Assembly (NCBI GenBank): GCA_002314555.1
Contig: DCGF01000081.1
Coordinates: 1-5,190, forward strand
Length of the DNA: 5,190 bases
Reading direction: 5' to 3'
From: Ruminococcaceae bacterium UBA1785
Lineage (GTDB): Bacteria; Bacillota; Clostridia; Oscillospirales; Acutalibacteraceae
Both the position numbers and the translations under genes were made by a program. The notes under the pieces are model-generated. The model was not told the origin of the DNA. It saw nothing but the letters and a program-made list of their open reading frames with translations, and did no database searches. Positions 1 to 5,190 of the stretch are shown here, one piece after another (position 1 is the stretch's first letter; each line of letters starts with the position of its first letter).

Positions 1-1063
1 TATGCAAACTTCTATCTAACTCATCTATCATATAAATCGTCTCTGTACTTCTATTAAGTCTAAACAAAATAGGTAATAAATCAAGAAGTCTTTTCGTTCC
101 ATCCGATTCGTCCTCTCGAGAAAAATCATATGATGAATTATTTAAATGATGTTCAAATTTAAGTTGAACAAATAAAATAGAATTTTCATCTTCTGAAAAA
201 ATAAAATACTTTCCATCAATATTTAATATGCCATTCTTTAATCCTTCAATTTCCTCTGCTACTTCATTTGGTATTTCCATTTTGTCAATCATATCTTGAA
301 AGGATATTTTCTTAGTTGAGGCTGCGATTTTATAAATCCCTGTATCAAGGAGTCTTAAATTATCTGACAAGAACTCACTAAACTCACTATCCATACTTAC
401 CTTGATTGGTAATCCTTGAAGTTTTGTTCCTGGATAAATAAAATTTATTTTTTCAAACCAAGATACAATTTTCTCTGCTTTTTTTACACCATTATCAAAT
501 AATTTATATAAAAAAAGCTGATTTTTTTGATTTTCTTTCATACCTTCCTTTAAGGCATCAATTAAGTTACGTGATTTCGAATTATTTCTTGCCAAACGAG
601 AGGTAACTTCAATCTTTGTTTCATTTATATCATTTGTTACTCTAGTAAACATGGTTTTAAATCCTTCACTAGACAATACCATAAGCCATTCTTCCGTAAC
701 TTTCTTTTTATTTAACGAAAAACCATAATCATAGACATCACCCTCTATATAGAGCATAAATTGAAATTTACTATCTGTTATTCCTTCAATTTCAGCTCTA
801 AACTGATCAATCCCTGTACTTTTTCCACTCTTTCGCCCATTCACAATAAAATCACTAGCAAATTCGAAGGATTTAATGAAATTTGATTTTCCCGACGCAT
901 TAGGTCCAAAGAATGCTCCACGCCTTAAAACCTTCCATTCACCCATTTTTGTTTGAATACTAGTAACAAAATCATCATCTATATGCTCTTCTACGGGTAG
1001 CATTGAAAATTCCAATTCATTTCCTATTGATTTATAATTACTAACTATGTATTTTAAAAGCAT
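1..1063 (-). CDS. AAA15-family ATPase (COG1106/AAA_21-like), 3' end beyond window
   Basis: An uninterrupted frame of 354 codons runs from ATG at 1063 to the left edge, so the C-terminus is missing. The start is supported by a GGGAGGGG ribosome site six bases upstream. Near the N-terminus is LLKYIVSNYKSIGNELEFSM, typical of ATPases of the OLD/AAA15 type. Walker A is GPNASGKS (residues 53-60). After a long insert comes the signature-like ESDGTKRLLDLLP (about 319-331), and then Walker B IYMIDELDRSLH (343-354, D347 and E348), where the window ends. Related proteins are usually a little over 400 residues, so roughly the last 60-90 are lost. No membrane segment or signal peptide is seen. Members of this family often sit beside an RloB-like or other effector gene in defence modules, so a role in anti-phage defence is inferred, not shown. 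The gene is much richer in AT than rlmB and dnaX, which suggests horizontal acquisition. The ATPase class is secure; the biological role is not. Confidence 0.85.
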   Translation of the reverse strand, partial: MLLKYIVSNYKSIGNELEFSMLPVEEHIDDDFVTSIQTKMGEWKVLRRGAFFGPNASGKSNFIKSFEFASDFIVNGRKSGKSTGIDQFRAEIEGITDSKFQFMLYIEGDVYDYGFSLNKKKVTEEWLMVLSSEGFKTMFTRVTNDINETKIEVTSRLARNNSKSRNLIDALKEGMKENQKNQLFLYKLFDNGVKKAEKIVSWFEKINFIYPGTKLQGLPIKVSMDSEFSEFLSDNLRLLDTGIYKIAASTKKISFQDMIDKMEIPNEVAEEIEGLKNGILNIDGKYFIFSEDENSILFVQLKFEHHLNNSSYDFSREDESDGTKRLLDLLPILFRLNRSTETIYMIDELDRSLH

Positions 1064-1119
1064 TAATAACCCCTCCCTTCAATATTTATATTTTTTACAG
1101 CAATCTTAAATTTATTCAT
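1064..1119 (-). other. Possible leader peptide frame overlapping the ATPase start
   Basis: An ATG at 1119 opens an 18-codon frame, MNKFKIAVKNINIEGRGY, whose TAA stop (1065-1063) shares one base with the ATPase ATG in a TAATG overlap. The same frame is open further upstream, back to a TAA just before 1166, and reads hydrophobic residues such as GGILWLLEIF, but it has no ATG there. No Shine-Dalgarno sequence precedes the ATG at 1119. The ATPase ribosome site lies inside the last codons of this frame, so its translation could couple to or interfere with the ATPase. It may equally be chance or the tail of a decayed gene. A weak promoter-like pair, TTGAAA (1136-1131) and TAAATT (1114-1109) 16 bases apart, lies in the same stretch. 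Confidence 0.2.
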
Positions 1120-1120
1120 A

Positions 1121-1166
1121 AAATGAAAAATTTCAAGCAGCCATAGAATTCCTCCTACAGCTGCTT
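1121..1166 (-). terminator. Probable intrinsic terminator after rlmB
   Basis: Read on the minus strand, the arms AAGCAGCTGTAG (1166-1155) and CTATGGCTGCTT (1146-1135) pair over 12 bases around the loop GAGGAATT. Two of the pairs are G-U wobbles. On the opposite strand these become two mismatches, so the fold favours minus-strand RNA. GAAATTTTTCATTT follows, so the U run starts four bases after the stem and is short, which makes this a moderate terminator. It begins 14 bases after the rlmB stop codon. Some readthrough into the ATPase gene is possible. Confidence 0.5.
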
Positions 1167-1180
1167 ACCATTCTATTTCA

Positions 1181-1939
1181 TTAATTCATTCTCTGTCTTA
1201 CAATTTCATAAGCCAATACACCCATTGCCACGGAAGCATTTAAAGAATCAATATCACCGCTCATTGGAATGCTTGCAACAAAGTCACAGTTCTCCTTCAC
1301 AAGACGAGATACACCTTCTCCTTCATTTCCGATAACAAGACCGATTGGACCAGTTAAATTAAGCTTGTACATAGTTTCTCCGCCCATATCAGCACAAACA
1401 AACCATAATCCACGTTCTTTTAACTCTTCCATTGTTTTCACAATGTTCGTTACCTTAACAACTGGTGTATAGTTAATCGCACCTGCGGATGCTTTTACAA
1501 CAGTAGCAGTTAAACCTACTGCACGACGTTTTGGAATAATTACACCATGAGCACCTGCTAAATTGGCTGTACGGATAATTGCACCAAGATTGTGAGGGTC
1601 TTCAATCTCGTCACAGATTATGATGAATGGCTTTTCACCTTTCTCTTCTGCACGTTTAAAAATATCATCAACGCTTGCATATGAATGAGCTGCTACTCTT
1701 GCAATTACACCCTGGTGGTTTTGATTTCCACACATGAAGTCAAGTTTCTTCATGTCGGTGTCTTTTACTATGATGTTTGCGTCGCGGCACATGCTCACAA
1801 TCTTACCAACTGAGCCTGTTCGCTCGCCCTTTGCTACGTAGAGCGTGTCGATGTCTCGACCTGCTTTGAGAGCCTCCATAACCGGGTTCCTACCGATTAT
1901 GAGTTCTGACTCCCTTTCGTTCCCCATTTGTTCTTTCAT
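1181..1939 (-). CDS. rlmB: 23S rRNA (guanosine-2'-O-)-methyltransferase RlmB, SpoU/TrmH family
   Basis: This 252-residue protein has the normal length and layout of RlmB, a cytoplasmic enzyme that transfers a methyl group from S-adenosylmethionine to the ribose of G2251 (E. coli numbering) in the peptidyl-transferase P-loop of 23S rRNA. The N-terminal RNA-binding domain opens with IIGRNPVMEALKAGRDI (14-30) and includes NQNHQGVIARV (72-82). The knotted SpoU domain follows, with motif 1 DEIEDPHNLGAIIRTA (110-125, catalytic-type R123), motif 2 GLVIGNEGEGVS (200-211, E206) and motif 3 IPMSGDIDSLNASVA (224-238, S232-L-N). The ATG at 1939 is preceded by GGAG seven bases away; the in-frame Met5 is a less likely start. 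Close relatives (TrmH group 3) modify tRNA or other rRNA sites, but the whole-length match favours RlmB. It is transcribed divergently from the SRP RNA from a promoter at 1982-2010 and ends before a hairpin at 1121-1166. Confidence 0.96.
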   Translation of the reverse strand: MKEQMGNERESELIIGRNPVMEALKAGRDIDTLYVAKGERTGSVGKIVSMCRDANIIVKDTDMKKLDFMCGNQNHQGVIARVAAHSYASVDDIFKRAEEKGEKPFIIICDEIEDPHNLGAIIRTANLAGAHGVIIPKRRAVGLTATVVKASAGAINYTPVVKVTNIVKTMEELKERGLWFVCADMGGETMYKLNLTGPIGLVIGNEGEGVSRLVKENCDFVASIPMSGDIDSLNASVAMGVLAYEIVRQRMN

Positions 1940-1981
1940 TTTTTATCTCCAAAACGGCATATATAGTTATTATAATGAAAT

Positions 1982-2010
1982 AGTATACCACTAATAGTGG
2001 TATTTATCAA
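1982..2010 (-). promoter_or_regulatory. SigA-type promoter for rlmB
   Basis: On the minus strand TTGATA (2010-2005) and TATACT (1987-1982) are separated by exactly 17 bases, close to the vegetative consensus. Transcription would start near 1975, about 36 bases before the rlmB ATG. A second -10-like TATAAT occurs at 1974-1969 but has no matching -35. The spacer is filled by a perfect inverted repeat, described separately. Confidence 0.65.
1985..2003. promoter_or_regulatory. Perfect inverted repeat within the rlmB promoter (operator candidate)
   Basis: ATACCACT (1985-1992) and AGTGGTAT (1996-2003) are exact reverse complements around AAT. The palindrome occupies the -35/-10 spacer and overlaps the -10 hexamer of the rlmB promoter, the classic place for a repressor site. 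The regulator is unknown. The same half-site, ACCACTA, recurs 30 bases away. Confidence 0.5.
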
Positions 2011-2017
2011 CAATTCA

Positions 2018-2033
2018 CCACTAAATATAGTGC
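2018..2033. promoter_or_regulatory. Second palindrome, NrdR-box-like, between divergent promoters
   Basis: CACTA (2019-2023) and TAGTG (2028-2032) flank AATA. The ACCACTA at 2017-2023 repeats the one at 1987-1993 in direct orientation, exactly 30 bases away. The 16 bases CCACTAAATATAGTGC resemble the NrdR box as I remember it (ACACTATATATAGTGT), with 13 of 16 identical. The partner palindrome has a core three bases shorter, so a true tandem NrdR pair is doubtful. It lies upstream of both the rlmB and the SRP RNA -35 elements. Confidence 0.35.
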
Positions 2034-2056
2034 ATAAAAAGGAGCCTCCAAAACTA

Positions 2057-2085
2057 TTGATTTTGCACTTATTTATATGTATAAT
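2057..2085 (+). promoter_or_regulatory. SigA-type promoter for the SRP RNA (and probably dnaX operon)
   Basis: TTGATT (2057-2062) is followed after exactly 17 bases by a perfect TATAAT (2080-2085). The predicted start is near 2092, a few bases before the 5' arm of the SRP RNA closing helix at 2099. No other comparable promoter is seen before dnaX, so the downstream genes probably depend at least in part on readthrough from it. Confidence 0.75.
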
Positions 2086-2096
2086 TATGGGGTGGT

Positions 2097-2262
2097 AAAA
2101 GCAGAGTCACTTTTGTTTGACCATATGGCGTGTGGGTCCTGTGCGGCAGGGCGTCGTGAACCATGTCAGGCGGGGAACCGAGCAGCATTAAGCGGTTAGT
2201 TTTGTGCGCCACAGTCCGCCTGCGCGCTGTATGGTCAAATGAAAGACCTCTGCTTATTTTTT
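2097..2262 (+). ncRNA. ffs: Signal recognition particle RNA (small bacterial type, 4.5S/scRNA)
   Basis: This is the RNA of the signal recognition particle, which binds Ffh and targets ribosomes making membrane proteins to the membrane. The invariant domain IV is present: GTCAGG (2165-2170), a CGG/CCG stem closed by a GGAA tetraloop (2174-2177), and AGCAGC (2181-2186), which together form the Ffh-binding symmetric loop. The rest folds as one long rod: AAGCAGAG (2099-2106) pairs with CTCTGCTT (2248-2255), TTTGACCAT (2116-2124) with ATGGTCAAA (2231-2239), and ATGGCG (2125-2130) with CGCTGT (2225-2230), including G-U pairs. At about 155-165 bases it is longer than E. coli 4.5S RNA, but there is no room upstream for the Alu domain of the large Bacillus type. 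It lies between its own promoter and dnaX, as in B. subtilis. The exact mature ends are uncertain. Confidence 0.96.
2248..2262 (+). terminator. Terminator formed by the closing stem of the SRP RNA
   Basis: The 3' arm CTCTGCTT (2248-2255) pairs with 2099-2106 and is followed by A and a run of six T (2257-2262). The whole RNA rod thus ends as a stem plus U tract, as an intrinsic terminator does. The dnaX ATG follows only 16 bases later. Because the base of the stem is closed by long-range pairing, leakage into dnaX is expected. Confidence 0.55.
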
Positions 2263-2278
2263 ACTTTGGAGGGTTACT

Positions 2279-4249
2279 ATGTATCAAGCATTGTACAGAA
2301 AATGGCGTCCACAAGTCTTCGCGGACGTTGTTGGACAAGAGCATATTACAACTACCCTTATGAACGAACTTGAATCAGGTAGACATTCTCATGCCTATCT
2401 CTTCACAGGTTCTCGTGGTACTGGTAAGACAACTTGTGCAAAGATTTTTGCAAAAGCTGTCAACTGTGAGCACCCTGTAAATGGTGATCCTTGTAACGAG
2501 TGTGAAACTTGCAAAGGCATCGACAGCGGCGCCATTATGGACGTTATCGAAATCGATGCTGCATCAAATAACGGTGTTGATAACATCCGTGACATCCGTG
2601 ATGAAGCTAACTTCACACCAGTAAACGGTAAGTACCGTGTATACATCATCGACGAGGTGCACATGTTATCATCCGGTGCTTTTAACGCTCTTCTTAAGAC
2701 ACTCGAAGAGCCACCAGCACACGTTAAATTCATCCTCGCCACTACCGAAGTACATAAGCTTCCAGCCACTATCCTCTCACGTTGTCAGCGCTTTGATTTT
2801 AAGCGCATCACACCTGAGGATATCGCGAAGAGACTCGGCTTTGTAGCAGAGCAGGAAGGCCTCACACTTGAGGCAGACGCCGCTATGCTAATCGCTCGTC
2901 TCGCAGATGGCGCTCTCCGTGATGCGCTCTCTATTCTCGACCAATGTATCGGTCACTCACGTCACATCACACTTGATGTAGTAAATGCTACTGTTGGCCT
3001 TGCAGGAAAAGCACATCTCTTTGCACTCGCCACTAGCATTTTAAATAAAGACGGTGCTTTGGCACTTGAGCAGATTAACATTCTTCATAACAGCTCATGT
3101 GATATGGAGCGTCTCTGTAACGAACTCACTAACCACTTTAGAAACCTTATGGTTTGTAAAGCAGTAAAGAGCGCTAAAGACCTCGTTGTCTGTTCAGATG
3201 AGGAGCTCGCCGAATATCAAGCACTCGCAGCCGCTTACTCTATGGATTTCATCCTCGAAGCGCTCGACGTTCTTGGCAGCACCCTCTCAAATCTTCACAG
3301 AGGTAACAACCGTCGCATCGAAATGGAGATGGCTATCATCCGTCTCTGTAACAGCGAAACTGAATCCCTCGCTAAAGGCGCAGCTCCTGTTGAGGTAAAA
3401 GTTCCTGCTCCTACTCCAGCTCCGGTTGTTGAGAAACCTGCTCCTGTTATTGTAGAGCCCGCTCCTGCAGTAGAAGAACCAGCTCCAATCCCAGAGCCAG
3501 TTATAGAAGAGATTACAGAGGAACCTGAGTTTGAAGAAATCCCTTTCCCAGATGAGCCAACTACTATTCCTGCTGAGCCAATCGTTGAGCCGGAACCAAT
3601 TATTGAGGAAATCCCTAAAGAGCCAGCTCCTATTGTTGCCGAACCAATCGTTGATCCAGAGCCAGTTTCTGAAGAGCCTGATTTTCTTCCTGTAAGTGAT
3701 GATGCTCTTGCTGATGGTGAGATTCCTACAAATCTTTGGAACGCTATCATCCGTGAGACAGTAAGCACTGACAAGACTTTAATTGGCACTATGAACAGTG
3801 CCAAAGCATATAAGAAGGGCGACACACTCCTTGTCGACACAGACAACATGCTCCTTCGTCGTTTCCTTCCGATGGACTCCCACAAAGAGACCATCTATAA
3901 CGCTACATTCACAGTTCTTGGCCAGTACTTAAAACCTCGCCTCTTAACCGAAGATGACGATTTAAACTTTGGTCAAGTAATTGAAGAAACTGTTCCATCT
4001 ATTAAAGAATCAGAACCGGTTATTGAAGAACCAGCTCCAATTGTTGAGGAACCAACTCCAATTGCAGAGCCAGAGCAGGTAGAAGAACCAGTTCCAGCTC
4101 CAGTTCCAGAGTCTGACCCTATTGAGGACTTTGTAATGTCTAGACCAAGCTTTGATGATGAAGATAGGGAGACTGAGATAGACCCTCTTGATGCATTCCT
4201 TGATCAGATTGAAGGACAGACAGATTTCAGCCTCTTCATCGAGGACTAA
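2279..4249 (+). CDS. dnaX: DNA polymerase III subunit gamma/tau (DnaX)
   Basis: DnaX is the ATPase core of the clamp loader, placing the beta sliding clamp on primed DNA in the cytoplasmic replisome. The 656-residue protein opens with YRKWRPQVFADVVGQEHI and shows Walker A GSRGTGKT (44-51), a four-cysteine zinc site (C63, C72, C75, C78), Walker B VYIIDEVHML (121-130), sensor 1 ATT (154-156), the arginine-finger motif SRC (167-169) and sensor 2 GALRDAL (211-217). The helical collar domain reaches about residue 365. A Pro/Glu-rich linker (370-468), a small tau domain (about 482-556), a second Pro/Glu linker (573-618) and an acidic tail ending DFSLFIED follow. No A6G-type slippery site is visible, so no gamma frameshift product is predicted. 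GGAGGG five bases before ATG fixes the start. It follows the SRP RNA and precedes ybaB by 33 bases with no terminator between. The long linkers make it longer than many relatives. Confidence 0.98.
   Translation: MYQALYRKWRPQVFADVVGQEHITTTLMNELESGRHSHAYLFTGSRGTGKTTCAKIFAKAVNCEHPVNGDPCNECETCKGIDSGAIMDVIEIDAASNNGVDNIRDIRDEANFTPVNGKYRVYIIDEVHMLSSGAFNALLKTLEEPPAHVKFILATTEVHKLPATILSRCQRFDFKRITPEDIAKRLGFVAEQEGLTLEADAAMLIARLADGALRDALSILDQCIGHSRHITLDVVNATVGLAGKAHLFALATSILNKDGALALEQINILHNSSCDMERLCNELTNHFRNLMVCKAVKSAKDLVVCSDEELAEYQALAAAYSMDFILEALDVLGSTLSNLHRGNNRRIEMEMAIIRLCNSETESLAKGAAPVEVKVPAPTPAPVVEKPAPVIVEPAPAVEEPAPIPEPVIEEITEEPEFEEIPFPDEPTTIPAEPIVEPEPIIEEIPKEPAPIVAEPIVDPEPVSEEPDFLPVSDDALADGEIPTNLWNAIIRETVSTDKTLIGTMNSAKAYKKGDTLLVDTDNMLLRRFLPMDSHKETIYNATFTVLGQYLKPRLLTEDDDLNFGQVIEETVPSIKESEPVIEEPAPIVEEPTPIAEPEQVEEPVPAPVPESDPIEDFVMSRPSFDDEDRETEIDPLDAFLDQIEGQTDFSLFIED
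3386..3682 (+). repeat. Pro/Glu-rich degenerate repeats in dnaX, linker 1
   Basis: Codons 370-468 encode repeated units such as EPAPVVE, EEPAPIPEP, EPIVEPEPI and EPIVDPEP, and the DNA repeats gagccagctcc-like blocks. The stretch is expected to be disordered and acidic, spacing the clamp-loader core from the tau domain. Such in-frame repeats tend to vary in copy number between strains. Confidence 0.8.
3995..4132 (+). repeat. Pro/Glu-rich degenerate repeats in dnaX, linker 2
   Basis: Codons 573-618 hold a second block (EPVIEEPAPIVEEPTPIAEP and similar), closely related at DNA level to linker 1. It separates the tau domain from the conserved-looking acidic C-terminal tail. Homology between the two blocks could allow recombination that would delete the domain between them. 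Confidence 0.75.
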
Positions 4250-4282
4250 GAAACAAATTATTTTCCACTAAGGAGATTTAAT

Positions 4283-4633
4283 ATGAAAGCAAGAATTCCA
4301 AACCAGGGCGGCGGAATGAACCAAGCCGCTATGATGAAACAGCTTCAAAACATGCAGACAAACATGGAAGCTACTCAGAAAGAAATTGAAGAGACAGAGT
4401 TCACTGCAAGTTCAGGTGGCGGAGCTGTTGAAGTATCAGTTACTGGTGCAGGTGAAGTTAGAACAATTAAGATTCAGCCAGACGTAGTTGATCCAGACGA
4501 CGTTGAGATGCTCGAAGATATGCTTATCGCAGCACTTAACGAAGCTACTCGCAAAGGTAAAGAAACTATGGAACGCGAGATGGGTAAAATCACTGGTGGC
4601 ATGAACATTCCAGGCCTTAACGGATTACTTTAA
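4283..4633 (+). CDS. ebfC: YbaB/EbfC family nucleoid-associated DNA-binding protein
   Basis: This 116-residue protein matches the family in length and pattern. It has a Met/Gln-rich N-terminal helix (MMKQLQNMQTNMEATQKEIE, 13-32), the strand region EFTASSGGGAVEVSVTGAGEV with its family-typical glycines, IQPDVVDPDD, a C-terminal helix (LEDMLIAALNEATRKGKE) and a glycine-rich end, GGMNIPGL. Family members form tweezer-like dimers that bind DNA and the nucleoid. The usual position between dnaX and recR points to a link with replication and repair, although the precise role is not settled. AAGGAG seven bases before the ATG gives a strong start. The stop codon is one base from the recR start, so the two are very likely cotranscribed and translationally coupled. 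The B. subtilis counterpart is called yaaK. Confidence 0.96.
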   Translation: MKARIPNQGGGMNQAAMMKQLQNMQTNMEATQKEIEETEFTASSGGGAVEVSVTGAGEVRTIKIQPDVVDPDDVEMLEDMLIAALNEATRKGKETMEREMGKITGGMNIPGLNGLL

Positions 4634-4634
4634 T

Positions 4635-5190
4635 ATGAGTTTAGGATATGACGTAGCTGCGCTCTCTGAACTTATTAATCAATTCGAGCGTATGCCAGGT
4701 ATTGGTAAAAAAAGTGCACAGCGTATGGCATTCTATGTCCTTGGTATGGACCCAAAAGATGCAGAGAAATTCGCATCTGCCATCCTTGGCGCACACGAAA
4801 AAATCAAGCGCTGCAAAGTATGCTGCAACCTAACAGAAGATGAGACTTGCAGCATCTGTAAAAATGAAGCGCGTGACAAAAAAATCGTGTGCGTAGTGGA
4901 AGACCCACGCGACGTAATCGCCATAGAGCGCACTCATGAGTTTGATGGCACATACCATGTGCTCCACGGTTCAATCTCCCCTATGGATGGAATTGGACCT
5001 GATCAACTTACAATTAAAGAATTACTCGAACGCCTCGACGGTGTAGAGGAAGTAATTATGGCAACAAACCCTACCGTTTCCGGTGAGGCTACCGCCATGT
5101 ACGTCTCTCGCCTCTTAAAGCCTCTTGGAGTTAAAGTTACTCGCCTCGCTTACGGTGTACCTGTTGGTGCAGATCTTGAGTATGCGGACG
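4635..5190 (+). CDS. recR: Recombination mediator protein RecR, 3' end beyond window
   Basis: RecR works with RecF and RecO to load RecA on SSB-coated single-stranded gaps. Visible are 185 residues of a protein normally near 200, so only the last 13-15 or so are missing. They show the helix-hairpin-helix MPGIGKKSAQR (20-30), a zinc finger with C60, C63, C72 and C75, the Toprim domain starting VCVVEDPRD (85-93, E89) with ATNPTVSGEATAMY (143-156), and the C-terminal GVPVGADLEYAD (174-185). The ATG lies one base after the ybaB stop. Only a weak GGA precedes it at an awkward distance, so initiation probably relies on ribosomes finishing ybaB. The frame has no lesion. A run of seven A (4707-4713) encodes the ordinary GKKS part of the motif. 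Confidence 0.97.
   Translation, partial: MSLGYDVAALSELINQFERMPGIGKKSAQRMAFYVLGMDPKDAEKFASAILGAHEKIKRCKVCCNLTEDETCSICKNEARDKKIVCVVEDPRDVIAIERTHEFDGTYHVLHGSISPMDGIGPDQLTIKELLERLDGVEEVIMATNPTVSGEATAMYVSRLLKPLGVKVTRLAYGVPVGADLEYAD

Noticed and set aside
2036..2053. GGAGCCTCC flanked by A runs as a possible terminator
   Set aside because: The palindrome GGAG-C-CTCC leaves only a one-base loop and cannot form a stable hairpin.
2163..2363. A 66-codon plus-strand frame starting in the SRP RNA
   Set aside because: It begins within the conserved domain IV of the RNA and overlaps dnaX in another frame; the RNA and dnaX explain the bases.
2395..2769. A 124-codon minus-strand frame inside dnaX
   Set aside because: It lies opposite the highly conserved ATPase core of dnaX and its product resembles no known family; it is a shadow frame.
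3295..3894. A 199-codon open frame on the minus strand, rich in Gly and Ser
   Set aside because: It is the reverse reading of the Pro/Glu repeat region of dnaX; its low-complexity GSGSTIGS pattern arises from the repeats, and it lacks a recognisable domain.
2279..4249. Programmed frameshift giving a gamma form of DnaX
   Set aside because: No A6G or comparable slippery heptamer was found on reading through the gene, so only the full-length tau product is supported.
4707..4713. Run of seven A in recR as a possible frameshift site
   Set aside because: It encodes the invariant GKKS of the RecR helix-hairpin-helix, and the phase (GGT AAA AAA AGT) does not fit the A AAA AAG slippery heptamer; the frame continues normally.
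4733..4933. A 66-codon minus-strand frame opposite recR
   Set aside because: The plus strand there encodes the RecR zinc finger and Toprim start; the reverse frame shows no motif or ribosome site.

Overview
The window looks like a piece of a low-to-moderate-GC Firmicutes chromosome, most likely a clostridium of the Lachnospiraceae type. The evidence is the order SRP RNA - dnaX - ybaB/ebfC - recR, which is the arrangement known from Bacillus subtilis (scr-dnaX-yaaK-recR), together with SigA-type promoters, strong Shine-Dalgarno sites and a small-type SRP RNA. The genus assignment is inference; no 16S or other marker is present.

Layout. Bases 1-1063 (minus strand) hold most of an AT-rich AAA15-family ATPase gene that runs off the left edge; it is the only accessory-looking gene here. 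Bases 1064-1180 are a short intergenic stretch with a hairpin that probably terminates rlmB transcription and a curious short open frame that overlaps the ATPase start. Bases 1181-1939 (minus strand) encode RlmB, the 23S rRNA 2'-O-methyltransferase. Bases 1940-2278 are a divergent control region: a minus-strand promoter for rlmB with a palindrome in its spacer, a second palindrome further out, and a plus-strand promoter for the SRP RNA, whose conserved domain IV is unmistakable. From 2279 to the right edge the plus strand carries dnaX (tau subunit of DNA polymerase III), ybaB/ebfC (nucleoid-associated protein) and recR (recombination mediator, cut by the right edge), tightly packed and probably one operon.

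How the parts work together. DnaX, YbaB and RecR serve replication, nucleoid organisation and gap repair. The SRP RNA serves membrane protein targeting and RlmB serves ribosome maturation, so most of the window is housekeeping. The ATPase resembles ATPases found in phage-defence and restriction-associated modules. Its composition (18 G+C in bases 1-60 against 29 in bases 2701-2760 of dnaX) suggests acquired DNA. Any partner gene would lie left of base 1 and cannot be seen, so no complete new system can be claimed from this window.
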